Positions 16,432 to 24,800 of a stretch of DNA of 64,000 nt are shown here, piece after piece. The DNA comes from Streptomyces sp. HPF1205 (GTDB lineage Bacteria > Actinomycetota > Actinomycetes > Streptomycetales > Streptomycetaceae). Position 1 is the stretch's first letter. The number at the start of each line of letters is the position of its first letter. A model generated the notes under the pieces. That model worked only from the letters and a program-made list of their open reading frames with translations, was not told where the DNA came from and did no database searches. The position numbers and the translations under genes were made by a program. The stretch is from positions 31,332-95,331 of the forward strand of contig NZ_JAINVH010000030.1 in assembly GCF_020400825.1 (NCBI RefSeq). Reading direction: 5' to 3'.

Positions 16432-17589
16432 TTGGGGCGACTGACCGGCGGGGATCCGTCGCTGCTCCGGCGGATCAACTCCGCGGTCGTCCTCCACGCC
16501 CTGCGCGATGCGCGAACCACCACCCTGACCGAGCTGGTGCACAGCACGGGGCTGTCCCGGCCCACCGTCGAGGGCGTGATCGAGGGCCTGACGGAGTCGG
16601 GGCTGGTGGTGGAGGCCGCGCCCGGGGCGGGGGACGGCCGCAGGCAGGGCCGGCCCGCCCGCCGGTTCCGCTTCCACGCCGAGGCCGGCCACCTGCTGGG
16701 CATCGAGATCGGCTCGCACCAGGTGCGGGTGCTGCTGTCGGACCTCGCCGGGCAGGTGCTGGGTTCGCACGGCCGGGAGGTGCCCGAGGCGGCGCCCGCC
16801 GACGAGCGGCTGGAGCGGGTGCGCGGCACCGTCGCCGAACTGCTGCGGAAGGCCGGGGTGGCGCGCAGCACGCTGTGGGCGGTGGGCGTGGGGAGCCCCG
16901 GCATCGTGGCGGCGGGCGGCGAGGTGCGGCTGAGCACGGCCCTGCCGGGCTGGACCGGACTGCCGCTGGGCGAGCGGCTGCGGCGCTCGTTCCGCTGTCC
17001 GGTGCTGGTGGAGAACGACGCCAACGTGGCGGCGGTCGGCGAGCACTGGAAGGGCGCCGCGGTCGACACCGACGACCTGGTGTTCGTGCTGGCGGGGCTG
17101 AGCCCGGGGGCGGGTGCGCTGATCGGCGGCCGGCTGCACCGCGGGTTCGGCGGCGCAGCCGGGGAGATCGGGGCGCTGCACCTGCTGGGCCGCGAGGTCA
17201 CGCCCGAGCACCTGCTGTCCACCACGGGCACGCCGCTGCATCCGCTGGACGAGCAGGCGGTGGCGCGGGTGTTCGCGCTGGCCAGGGACGGCGACGCGCA
17301 GGCCGGGGACGCGGTGGAGCGCTTCTTGCGCCGGCTGGTGCACGACGTGGCGGCGCTGGCGCTGGCGCTCGACCCGGAACTGGTGGTGATCGGCGGCTGG
17401 GCGGCCGGCCTGGACGGGGTCCTCGACCCGCTGCGGTCGGAACTGGCCAGGTACTGCCTGCGGCCGCCCCGAGTGGTGCTCTCCGCGCTCGGTTCCGAGG
17501 CCATCGCGACGGGCGCGCTGCGGCTGGCGCTCGATCACGTCGAGGAGCGGTTGTTCGCGGTCGAGCGGACCTCACCGGCTCACCTGTAG
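16432..17589 (+). CDS. ROK-family regulator lacking the zinc-binding cysteine motif
   Basis: This 385-residue protein has a winged-helix DNA-binding part (residues 10-65, LTELVHSTGLSRPTVEGVIEGL) fused to a ROK sugar-kinase-like domain (VGVGSPGIV, ENDANVAAVGEHW). ROK repressors such as NagC or XylR respond to sugars or sugar phosphates. The usual CxCGxxGCxE zinc motif after the GEIGAL segment is absent, replaced by LLGREVTPEHLLS, so sugar or phosphate binding may be altered. The start is a TTG at 16432 supported by GGGAGGA 8 nt upstream. It converges with a GntR gene across a hairpin. Confidence 0.88.
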   Translation: MGRLTGGDPSLLRRINSAVVLHALRDARTTTLTELVHSTGLSRPTVEGVIEGLTESGLVVEAAPGAGDGRRQGRPARRFRFHAEAGHLLGIEIGSHQVRVLLSDLAGQVLGSHGREVPEAAPADERLERVRGTVAELLRKAGVARSTLWAVGVGSPGIVAAGGEVRLSTALPGWTGLPLGERLRRSFRCPVLVENDANVAAVGEHWKGAAVDTDDLVFVLAGLSPGAGALIGGRLHRGFGGAAGEIGALHLLGREVTPEHLLSTTGTPLHPLDEQAVARVFALARDGDAQAGDAVERFLRRLVHDVAALALALDPELVVIGGWAAGLDGVLDPLRSELARYCLRPPRVVLSALGSEAIATGALRLALDHVEERLFAVERTSPAHL

Positions 17590-17624
17590 GACGGCCCCGG
17601 CGCGGCGCGACTCCCCCGGCGCGG

Positions 17625-17649
17625 GGCCCGCCGCGGCAGGCGGCGGGCC
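17625..17649. terminator. Bidirectional hairpin between ROK and GntR genes
   Basis: A perfect 10-bp stem, GGCCCGCCGC (17625-17634) with GCGGCGGGCC (17640-17649), has a 5-nt loop and sits between two convergent stops. An 11-bp direct repeat, CAGGGGTGTCG, follows at 17659-17680. Confidence 0.6.
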
Positions 17650-17695
17650 GGTCGGGCGCAGGGGTGTCGCAGGGGTGTCGCGGCGGTGCCGCGGG

Positions 17696-18460
17696 TCAGG
17701 ACGCCCGGCGGGTGTCGGACGCCTGGTGGTGGGTGACCTCCAGGGCCCCGGAGTCGCCGAAGGTGAGGCGGCAGGTGTCGGCGCGGTAGGTGGCCACGGA
17801 GGCGGCGGCGACGCGGCCCTGGGCGTAGTAGCGGGTGGTGACGACCAGGACCGGCGCGCCCGGCAGCCGGTCGAGCTGCTTGGCGTCCTCGGCGCGGGCC
17901 GAACCGAGTTCGACCGCGCGGTCCTCGCCCTCCAGTTCCAGCTCCCGCAGTTCACGCAGCACCGCGGGCGCGTGCTCGGCGGGGCCGAGCATGCCGGACA
18001 GGCCGGGGACGGACGCCGGGGGCACGTAGAGCATTTCGGTGGCGATGGCCTGACCCTGGATCATGCGTTCGCGGCGGACGGTGTGCACGCGCTCCCCCGC
18101 CTCCACGCCGAGCAGCGCGGCGACGGCGGCCGGCGGCGCGGCCTCGGCGCAGCCGACGGTGTCCCAGGCGTCGCGCCCCGCGCCGGGCCAGGTGCCGGCC
18201 GAGGGGCCCACGGACACGCCGATGCGCGGCGGGGCCACGGTGGTGCCGACGCCGCGCCGCCGCTGCAGGCGGCCTTCGAGTTCGAGTTGTTCCAGCGCCT
18301 GGCGGAGCGTGGCACGGGCGACGCCGAAGCGGGCGGCGAGGTCCCGCTCGTTGGGCAGGATCTCGCCGACCTCGAACTCCGAGTCGAGGGCGTCGTTCAG
18401 CACGGTCTTGAGGTGCCAGTACTTGGGCTCCTGCACCGGTTCGAGCTGCGTGGTCCCCAC
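17696..18460 (-). CDS. GntR/HutC-family transcriptional regulator
   Basis: This 254-residue repressor has an N-terminal winged helix (ILPNERDLAARFGVARATLRQALEQL, residues 30-65 region) followed by RRRGVGTTVA and a UTRA ligand-binding domain of the HutC type. The GTG at 18460 is chosen because GAGGACAGG precedes it. A GTG at 18550 would include TTA and ATA codons and would lie at the predicted transcription start. The palindrome at 18580-18593 overlaps its -35, which suggests autoregulation. The ligand is probably a small sugar phosphate or amine, as in DasR relatives. Confidence 0.88.
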   Translation of the reverse strand: MGTTQLEPVQEPKYWHLKTVLNDALDSEFEVGEILPNERDLAARFGVARATLRQALEQLELEGRLQRRRGVGTTVAPPRIGVSVGPSAGTWPGAGRDAWDTVGCAEAAPPAAVAALLGVEAGERVHTVRRERMIQGQAIATEMLYVPPASVPGLSGMLGPAEHAPAVLRELRELELEGEDRAVELGSARAEDAKQLDRLPGAPVLVVTTRYYAQGRVAAASVATYRADTCRLTFGDSGALEVTHHQASDTRRAS

Positions 18461-18557
18461 CCTGTCCTCGCAATCACCGCTTGTCGGGCGCGTCGCGTCC
18501 GCCTTGTCGAGCCTTGTTTCGGAATCCGTCTTTATTAAAGGTCCTTGCACTACCAGG

Positions 18558-18587
18558 ACGATAGATCGGTCTCGCGAACTTGGTCAA
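18558..18587 (-). promoter_or_regulatory. Promoter of the GntR gene
   Basis: On the minus strand, TTGACC (18587-18582) and TATCGT (18563-18558) are separated by 18 nt, a good match to the housekeeping consensus. Transcription would start near 18551 and give a leader of about 90 nt. Confidence 0.55.
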
Positions 18588-18593
18588 GACCAA
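18580..18593. promoter_or_regulatory. DasR-like palindromic operator
   Basis: TTGGTC-AA-GACCAA is a perfect inverted repeat with a 2-nt centre and differs by one central base from the DasR (dre) core TGGTCTAGACCA. It covers the -35 of the GntR gene and could also act on the divergent SDR gene. Confidence 0.62.
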
Positions 18594-18746
18594 TCCTCGA
18601 AGCCTCCCTTTCCCACCGGAAGCGGATACGTGGACGGTGCAAGCGGTGGTGACGAGGCGCTGCGATAGCGTTCGTGACCTGGCGTCGGGAACCGGCCGCG
18701 CGAATTGCGGGATCCGGTCCCCGCAAGGAGGAGGAAGGTGGGCGCC

Positions 18747-19493
18747 ATGAGCCGCGTCACGGTGGTCACGGGTGGCGGCCGCGGGATCGGGGCGGCGGTG
18801 GCGCTGCGGCTGGCCGAGGCCGGCCACCTGATCGGACTGGGCTACGAACGGGCGCGGGACGCGGCCGAGGAGACCGCCCGGGCGATCCGCGAGGCGGGCG
18901 CGGACTGCCTGGTGCACCAGGTGGACACCGGCGACGAGCAGCAGGTCGACGCCTTCTTCGACGCCGTGCGCGAGGGACTCGGACCGGTCACGGGGCTGGT
19001 CAACAACGCGGGCGTCACCGGGCCGCTCGGCCGTTTCGCCGAGACGCCGGTCGAGGTGATCGGCCGGGTCGTGCAGGTCAACGTGATGGGCGCGATGCTG
19101 TGCGCGCGCCGGGCGGTGCGGGAGATGTCCACGCGGTACGGCGGCCGGGGCGGCGCGATCGTCAACATCTCCTCGGGCGCCGCGACGTTGGGCGGCCCGG
19201 GAGAGTACGTGCACTACGCCGCGTCCAAGGCCGCGGTCGACGCGATGACGATCGGCCTGGCCAAGGAGCTGGCGACCGAGGGCGTCCGGGTCAACTCGGT
19301 GCAGCCGGGCATGATCGTCACCGGCATCCACGCGGCGATGGGCGACCCCGAGCGGCCGTGGCGCAACCCCGACCGGATCCCCATGCGGCGCCCGGGCGAG
19401 CCTGCCGAGGTGGCCGGCGCGGTGGCGTGGCTGCTGTCGGACGAGGCGTCGTACACCACGGGCGCGGTGGTGAGGGTGGCCGGCGGGCTCTGA
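18747..19493 (+). CDS. Short-chain dehydrogenase/reductase
   Basis: This 248-residue classical SDR is FabG-like and NAD(P)H-dependent. The Rossmann motif TGGGRGIG is at residues 8-15, NNAG follows, the catalytic Ser sits in NISSG, and the Tyr/Lys pair is in YAASKAA. A terminal PGMIVTG...P block and a GGL end are usual. Such proteins act on sugars, hydroxy acids or acyl chains; the substrate is not evident. An AGGAGGAGG stretch serves the ATG at 18747, although a GTG at 18738 in the same frame is also possible. It is divergent from the GntR regulator, which may control it. Confidence 0.9.
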   Translation: MSRVTVVTGGGRGIGAAVALRLAEAGHLIGLGYERARDAAEETARAIREAGADCLVHQVDTGDEQQVDAFFDAVREGLGPVTGLVNNAGVTGPLGRFAETPVEVIGRVVQVNVMGAMLCARRAVREMSTRYGGRGGAIVNISSGAATLGGPGEYVHYAASKAAVDAMTIGLAKELATEGVRVNSVQPGMIVTGIHAAMGDPERPWRNPDRIPMRRPGEPAEVAGAVAWLLSDEASYTTGAVVRVAGGL

Positions 19494-19664
19494 CCGGCAC
19501 GGGCCGGAGGCGGTTCGACTTCGTCCTGGGTGTTGACCCGGACATGGCCGAAACCCGACGGTGATACGCGGTAACGCGGGGGAAACCCGTCACGACGTGC
19601 GCGGGGGCACAATCCGCGTGCCGCGAAGCCGCGTTCCGTCCTTCGCCCGAACCCGAGGAGCACC

Positions 19665-21125
19665 ATGTCAGGACCCGTCGTGGACGCCCAGACGCCGACG
19701 TCCCTTCCCCCGCCCGCCGGAAGCGCGCTGAACCGCTGGTTCCGCATCGCGGAGCGCGGGTCCACTCCGGGACGCGAGGTACGCGGTGGCGTGGCCACCT
19801 TCTTCACGATGGCGTACATCCTCGTACTGAACCCGATCATCCTCGGCAGCGGGACGGACAAGTACGGACACCACCTGTCGCCCGCTCAACTCGTCACCGC
19901 CACCGCCCTGGTGGCCGCCGTGATGACCGCGGCCATGGGCGTCGGCGGGAACCTGCCGCTCGCCATCGCGGCGGGTCTCGGCCTCAACGCGGTCGTCGCC
20001 TACCAGCTCGCGCCGAAGATGAGCTGGCCGGACGCGATGGGCCTGGTGGTCCTGGAGGGCGCGCTGATCTGCGTCCTCGTGGCGACCGGCCTGCGGGAGG
20101 CGATCATGAACGCCATCCCGCTGCCCATCAAACAGGCCATCAGCGTCGGGATCGGCCTGTTCATCGCCTTCATCGGCTTCGTCGACGCCGGGTTCGCCAC
20201 CCGTGTCCCGGACGCCGCGCACACGACCGTGCCGGTCCAGCTCGGCGCCACCGGCACCCTCAGCGGCTGGCCGGTCCTGGTGTTCTGCGTCGGGGTGCTG
20301 CTCACCGTCGCGCTGGTCGCCCGGCGGGTCAAGGGCGCGATCCTGATCGGCATCGTGACGATGACGGTCGTGGCGATCATCGTGAACTCGGCCGCGAACG
20401 TCCCGGACGCCGCCTGGGGGCTGACCGTGCCGAAGTGGCCGCACAAGGTGGTGGCGAGCCCCGACTTCGGGCTCATCGGGCACTTCAGTGTCTTCGGCGG
20501 CTTCCGGGAGGCGGGGGTGGTCACGGCCTCGCTCTTCGTCTTCACCCTGGTGCTGTCGGACTTCTTCGACGCCATGGGCACGATCGTGGGCATATCCGGC
20601 GAGGCCGGGCTGCTCGACAAGCGCGGCCGGGTGCCGAACATCGGCCGTGTGCTGTTCATCGACGGCGCCGCGGCCGTCGCGGGCGGCGCGGCCTCGTGCT
20701 CGTCGAACACCGCCTACGTGGAGTCGGCCGCGGGCGTCGGCGAGGGCGCGCGCACGGGCCTGGCCAGCGTCGTCACGGGGGCGCTGTTCGCGCTGGCCCT
20801 GTTCCTGTCCCCGCTGGCCGCGGTCGTCCCCTCGCAGGCCGCCGCTCCCGCCCTGGTGGCGGTCGGCTTCCTGCTCATGGCCCAGGTCCGCGCCATCGAC
20901 TGGACGCAGTACGACATCGCCGTCCCGGCGTTCCTCACCATCGCGGCGATGCCCTTCACCTACAGCATCACCAACGGCATCGGCGCGGGCTTCCTGTCCT
21001 TCGTGGCGATCAAACTGGTGCTGGGTAAGGCGCGGGAGGTGCACCCCCTGGTGTGGGCGGTGTCGGTGTGCTTCGTGGCCTACTTCGCGATCGACCCGAT
21101 CCAGCACTGGCTCGGCGCCAAGTAG
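19665..21125 (+). CDS. NCS2-family purine permease (AzgA type)
   Basis: This 486-residue inner-membrane proton symporter has about 12-14 hydrophobic segments. The N-terminal REVRGGVATFFTMAYIL, GLGLNAVVAY and SDFFDAMGT segments, together with the SSNTAYVESAAGVGEGARTG region (split here as two motifs), are diagnostic of the AzgA/PbuG branch that imports adenine, guanine or hypoxanthine. The start is the ATG at 19665 with GAGGAGCACC upstream. It stands alone, 170 bp after the SDR. No purine riboswitch was recognised in the gap. Confidence 0.93.
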   Translation: MSGPVVDAQTPTSLPPPAGSALNRWFRIAERGSTPGREVRGGVATFFTMAYILVLNPIILGSGTDKYGHHLSPAQLVTATALVAAVMTAAMGVGGNLPLAIAAGLGLNAVVAYQLAPKMSWPDAMGLVVLEGALICVLVATGLREAIMNAIPLPIKQAISVGIGLFIAFIGFVDAGFATRVPDAAHTTVPVQLGATGTLSGWPVLVFCVGVLLTVALVARRVKGAILIGIVTMTVVAIIVNSAANVPDAAWGLTVPKWPHKVVASPDFGLIGHFSVFGGFREAGVVTASLFVFTLVLSDFFDAMGTIVGISGEAGLLDKRGRVPNIGRVLFIDGAAAVAGGAASCSSNTAYVESAAGVGEGARTGLASVVTGALFALALFLSPLAAVVPSQAAAPALVAVGFLLMAQVRAIDWTQYDIAVPAFLTIAAMPFTYSITNGIGAGFLSFVAIKLVLGKAREVHPLVWAVSVCFVAYFAIDPIQHWLGAK

Positions 21126-21391
21126 CGGCCCGCGGCCCGGGCGGGCCCTCTGCCGCCCGCAGGCTGCCGCCCGCAGGCTGCCGGCTGCGCCCGCTGGTGC
21201 CGGGAACTCCGCCGAAGTGCGGGGAGTTCTGCGGATACGGGCCGGTGCGCGTGCCGGCCCGGCCAACCGCTCCGACCGGGCGCCCCCGTCCCGGCCGGAG
21301 CGGCCGCACCGCCCGCCCCTGCCGCCGGTCCCCTCCTCCGGCGGGAGGCGGGCGGCGCGCGCACGGCGTCCGCGCGCCGCTCAGCGGCCGC
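21126..21391. other. Intergenic region with 14-bp direct repeat
   Basis: This gap between two convergent genes holds GCCGCCCGCAGGCT at 21152-21165 repeated at once at 21166-21179. No protein-like frame or clear terminator was seen. Confidence 0.5.
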
Positions 21392-22438
21392 TCAACGGCG
21401 GCTCGCGGGAGTGGCGACGGCCCGGTCGCGTCCGGCCGCCGCGGAGTCGGAGGCGGCCCGCGGGCCGGCGGCGCCCGGCTCGGTACGTGAAGCCGTGCGG
21501 CCGACCGCCGACCGTGCCCTTCCCGTCCGCACCGCGTCACGTACGCGTACGGGCCGCGCCCTTCCCCGCCGCCTCAGCGCGCCCGATCCGACCGCGACGC
21601 CGGTGGCGACCAGGGCGCTGCCCATGAGGCGGCCGGCGCCGAAGGTGCCGACGCCGACCAGGGGCGCGGTCAGCGCGGCGGAGACGGGGATCAGACCGGA
21701 GCACAGGGTGGCGCGTTCGGCGCCGATGCGCTGCATGCCCGCGTACCAGCAGACGAAGCCGATCACCGTGGCGACCACGGACTGCCAGGCCAGGGCGAGG
21801 GTCTCGGCGCCGGTGGGCACGCGCAGGGCCGCGCGGCCGTCGCACACCGCCGCGACGCCGGCCGCTTCCAGGGCGGCCAGCGCGCACACGCACGCCGACA
21901 GCAGCGGCGGTCCGAGCCGCCCCACGAGGGGAGCGGCGAGCAGGGCGAACCCGACCTCGCCCGCCAGGGCCGCCACCGACCAGCACAAGCCCGCGGTGTC
22001 CGTGCCGCCCCATCCCTGGACGGCGAAGGCACCCGAGGCGACCAGCAGCGCCCCGGTGACGACGGCCGGGGACGGCCGCCGCCCGGCGCCCAGCGGCACG
22101 AGGACGGCGACGACCACCGGCGCGCAGCCCACCAGGACGCCAGGCACCGCCGGCTGCGCGGTCCGTTCGGCCGCCAGGATCGACAGGTTGAAGCCGACCA
22201 TGCCCACGCCCGCCACCGCCGCGGCCAGCGCCCAGTGCCGCGCGGTGAGGGAGCGCAGCTTGCGCGCCGCGCCGCCGCGAGACGGCCACAGCAGCAGAAG
22301 GGCGGCGCTCGCGTACCGCAGGGCCTGGCCGCCGGCGTGCGGGTACTGGACGAGGGCACCACCAGCCGTGAAGGACGCGCCGACCAGGACGCAGGCGACG
22401 GCGGCCAGCAGGAAGCCGGTTCGGTACGAGGAGTTCAT
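21392..22438 (-). CDS. EamA/DMT-family exporter
   Basis: This 348-residue membrane protein has ten predicted helices in two EamA halves (drug/metabolite transporter superfamily), then a basic, repeat-poor tail of about 55 residues without membrane segments. Members export amino acids, their derivatives or other small metabolites. It is divergent from a MocR-type regulator with only 47 bp between the starts, a common pairing in which the PLP-binding regulator controls the exporter. The ATG at 22438 encodes MNSSYRTGF. Confidence 0.9.
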   Translation of the reverse strand: MNSSYRTGFLLAAVACVLVGASFTAGGALVQYPHAGGQALRYASAALLLLWPSRGGAARKLRSLTARHWALAAAVAGVGMVGFNLSILAAERTAQPAVPGVLVGCAPVVVAVLVPLGAGRRPSPAVVTGALLVASGAFAVQGWGGTDTAGLCWSVAALAGEVGFALLAAPLVGRLGPPLLSACVCALAALEAAGVAAVCDGRAALRVPTGAETLALAWQSVVATVIGFVCWYAGMQRIGAERATLCSGLIPVSAALTAPLVGVGTFGAGRLMGSALVATGVAVGSGALRRRGRARPVRVRDAVRTGRARSAVGRTASRTEPGAAGPRAASDSAAAGRDRAVATPASRR

Positions 22439-22462
22439 GTCCGCACGCTACGAAGCACGATC

Positions 22463-22479
22463 GGTCCGGTTTAAGGTCC
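22463..22479. promoter_or_regulatory. Candidate MocR operator
   Basis: GGTCC occurs twice in direct orientation (22463-22467 and 22475-22479), 12 bp apart, around a TTTAAG -10-like core in the 47-bp gap between divergent genes. Spaced direct repeats are typical of MocR/GabR binding sites. Confidence 0.5.
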
Positions 22480-22485
22480 ATTTCC

Positions 22486-24276
22486 ATGGCGATTACGAGG
22501 ACCACTTCGGCGACCCCGGGCACAGGCGCGGGTTCCGGCACGGACACGGGTCCCGGCACGGACGGAGCCGTGCGTGGGGGCGCCGACACGCATAGGGCCG
22601 GGGACGCCAGTTCCGACACCCGGGCGGCCCGGGACGCCGGTTCCGGCACCGACGCGGCCAAGGACGCCGATCCCGGCATGGACGAGGCCCGGGACGCCAG
22701 CCCCGACACCCGCGCGGCCCAGGACGACGGTTCCGGCACTCACGAGGCCCAGGACGCGAGCCCCGGCACTCACGCGCCCCAGGACGCGGGCCCCGACACC
22801 GACAGGGCCCAGGACGCGCGGGACCGCGGCGCGGGCGTCGAGGGGACGGGGTGGACCGCCGCTTGGGAGGTGCTCCTTCCATCTGCGGGCGCGCCGCCCC
22901 GGCGGCGGGGGCGGGCGCTGCAAGGGGCGCTGCGGGAGGCCGTCAGGTCGGGGCGGCTCGCGCCCGGAACCCGGCTGCCGTCGAGCCGGGAGCTGGCGGC
23001 GGATCTGGGGGTCTCGCGGGGCCTGGTCACGGACGCCTACGCCCAGCTCACCGCCGAGGGCTACCTGACCGGCCGCCAGGGTGCGGGGACCTGGGTGACC
23101 GAGGGGGCGGCCCAGGCCGCCGCGGCCCCGGCGGAGCCGTTCGCCGAGGACGACCGGGGCGGCCCGCTGGACCTGCGGGCCGGGGTGCCCGACCTGTCGC
23201 TGTTCCCGCGTACCGCCTGGTCGGCCGCGCACCGCCGGGTGGTCGCGCGTCTGCCGAACCGGGCGTTCGGCTACCCCGACCCGCGGGGGCTGCCCGCGCT
23301 GCGCGAGGCGGTGGCCGAACTGCTCGCCAGGCGCAGAGGGGTGGCCGCCGATCCGGACCACGTCGTCATCACCTCGGGCGTCACGCAGGCGCAGACCCTG
23401 CTCGGCCTGGTGCTGCGGGGGCGCGGGGAGCGTCTGATGGCCGTCGAGGACCCGGGGAGCCCCGAGCACAACGGTCTGCTGGCCGCGATCGGGATCACCG
23501 CCGTGCCGGTGCCGGTCGACGCGGGCGGGCTGGACGTCGGGGCACTGGCGGCGACGGGGGTGCGATCGGTGATCGTCACGCCGTGCCACCAGTTCCCGTC
23601 CGGCGTGGCCTACCGGGCGGCGCGGCGCGCGGCCCTCACCGAGTGGGCCCGCTCGGTGGACGGCCTGGTGCTGGAGGACGACTACGACGGCGACTTCCGC
23701 TACGACCGGGCGCCGGTCGGCGCGCTGCAGGGCCTGGCACCGGGGCATGTGGCGTACACCGGTTCGGTGAGCAAGGCGCTCGCGCCCGGGCTGCGGCTGG
23801 GCTGGCTGGTGGCTCCCGCGGACCTGGCAGCGGACGCCGCCTCGCGCAAGCGGACGATGGACCTGGGCAACCCGGTCACGGAGCAGGCCGTGCTCGCCGA
23901 GTTCCTGCGCGGCGGGCACTACGACCGGCACCTGCGGCGCTGCCAGCGCGCGTACCGGGTCCGGCGCGACACGCTGGTCGCGGCGCTGGCGCGGTGCGTG
24001 CCGGGTGCCTCAGTGAGCGGCATCGCGGCGGGACTGCACGCGATCGTGACGCTGCCCCGGGCGTACGGGCCGCAGCGGCGCTTCCTCGCCGCCGCCGCGG
24101 CGGCCGGCCTGAAGGTGCGGCCGCTGTCGGCGTACCGGTTCGCGGCGGCGGGCGGCCCGGGCGTGCCGCCGGGCACCGAGGAGGACGAGCCGGCTCTCGT
24201 GGTGGGCTACGCGCATCTGGCGCCTGAGGCGCTCACCAACGCGGTCCGGCTCATGGCCTCGCTCGCCGCCCGCTGA
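22486..24276 (+). CDS. MocR-type regulator (GntR HTH fused to aminotransferase) with repeat leader
   Basis: This 596-residue MocR/GabR-family protein is a GntR winged helix (about residues 130-195, LPSSRELAADLGVSRGLVTDAYAQL region) fused to a class I aminotransferase-like domain. PLP binds a lysine in GSVSKALAPGLRLGW. Such proteins sense amino acids or vitamin B6. Unusually, about 115 residues of low-complexity repeats precede the HTH, with units of 12-14 residues such as Gln-Asp-Ala-Ser-Pro-Gly-Thr-His. The ATG at 22486 lies next to the intergenic -10 and could be leaderless. A later start would remove the leader, but none has a clear SD. Confidence 0.88.
   Translation: MAITRTTSATPGTGAGSGTDTGPGTDGAVRGGADTHRAGDASSDTRAARDAGSGTDAAKDADPGMDEARDASPDTRAAQDDGSGTHEAQDASPGTHAPQDAGPDTDRAQDARDRGAGVEGTGWTAAWEVLLPSAGAPPRRRGRALQGALREAVRSGRLAPGTRLPSSRELAADLGVSRGLVTDAYAQLTAEGYLTGRQGAGTWVTEGAAQAAAAPAEPFAEDDRGGPLDLRAGVPDLSLFPRTAWSAAHRRVVARLPNRAFGYPDPRGLPALREAVAELLARRRGVAADPDHVVITSGVTQAQTLLGLVLRGRGERLMAVEDPGSPEHNGLLAAIGITAVPVPVDAGGLDVGALAATGVRSVIVTPCHQFPSGVAYRAARRAALTEWARSVDGLVLEDDYDGDFRYDRAPVGALQGLAPGHVAYTGSVSKALAPGLRLGWLVAPADLAADAASRKRTMDLGNPVTEQAVLAEFLRGGHYDRHLRRCQRAYRVRRDTLVAALARCVPGASVSGIAAGLHAIVTLPRAYGPQRRFLAAAAAAGLKVRPLSAYRFAAAGGPGVPPGTEEDEPALVVGYAHLAPEALTNAVRLMASLAAR
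22590..22825 (+). repeat. Degenerate 36-42 bp repeats in the MocR leader
   Basis: Repeating GACGCC-rich units encode Asp-Ala-(Ser/Gly)-(Pro/Ser)-Gly-Thr-type blocks about six times, all in the frame of the regulator gene. Confidence 0.75.
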
Positions 24277-24800
24277 GGCCGGGACGCCCGCGCGGCGCCC
24301 GTGAGCTCACCGCCCGGTCCGCGCCGGGACCGCCTCGGCCCGGGCCCGGCGGTCGCCGGCGGTCGTCGGCGGTCCGGCCGGTCACCTCCGGGTACTCCTC
24401 GACCACGGCGGTGGCGCGGGCGCGCGCGCTGTCCGGGCGGCCCAGCCGGACCTGGAGCCAGGCGCCGGGCAGTACGGGGGCGCCGCGGTCGTCGCGGACG
24501 CCGGTGCCGAGCGGGGCGGGGCGGGCGGCGCGGGTCCGCGGGGCGGGCGGCGAGGCCGGGCCGTCGCAGGGGCCGCGGCACCCGGTCGGCCGTCCGGGCG
24601 GCCGGGATCGCACCGGGCACCCGGACGTCACCCGGCGGCCATTACGCCGGCGCCTCGCGGTCGCGCCGGCCGGGCGGCCCGGCGGAGCCGCGAGAACGGC
24701 AAAAAGGTTGAAAGGATAACTTAACCGACAAGTTCCGGCCTTTACCGTCCGGTCACGGAACGTTCGTGATCGCGCAACACCGGTTCGGCAGGCTGAACGC
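24277..24800. other. 524-bp region without a clear gene
   Basis: No complete gene is recognised. On the minus strand around 24390-24515 one frame reads like real protein (GVRDDRGAPVLPGAWL and ARATAVVEEYPEV) with G/C in nearly every third position. It is flanked by Arg/Pro-rich noise, so it may be a decayed gene or a small unrecognised one starting at a GTG near 24625. The right end (24700-24740) is the most A/T-rich stretch nearby. It holds an inverted repeat, AACTT/AAGTT (24718-24722 and 24730-24734), in the likely promoter of the ACT-GNAT gene. Confidence 0.4.

Noticed and set aside
18461..18550. Longer GntR start at GTG 18550
   Set aside because: The extra 30 codons contain TTA and ATA codons and begin at the predicted transcription start, and GAGGACAGG marks the GTG at 18460. 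It would matter only if proteomics showed the longer form.
19494..19664. Purine riboswitch ahead of the NCS2 permease
   Set aside because: No conserved purine-aptamer loops or P1 stem could be found.
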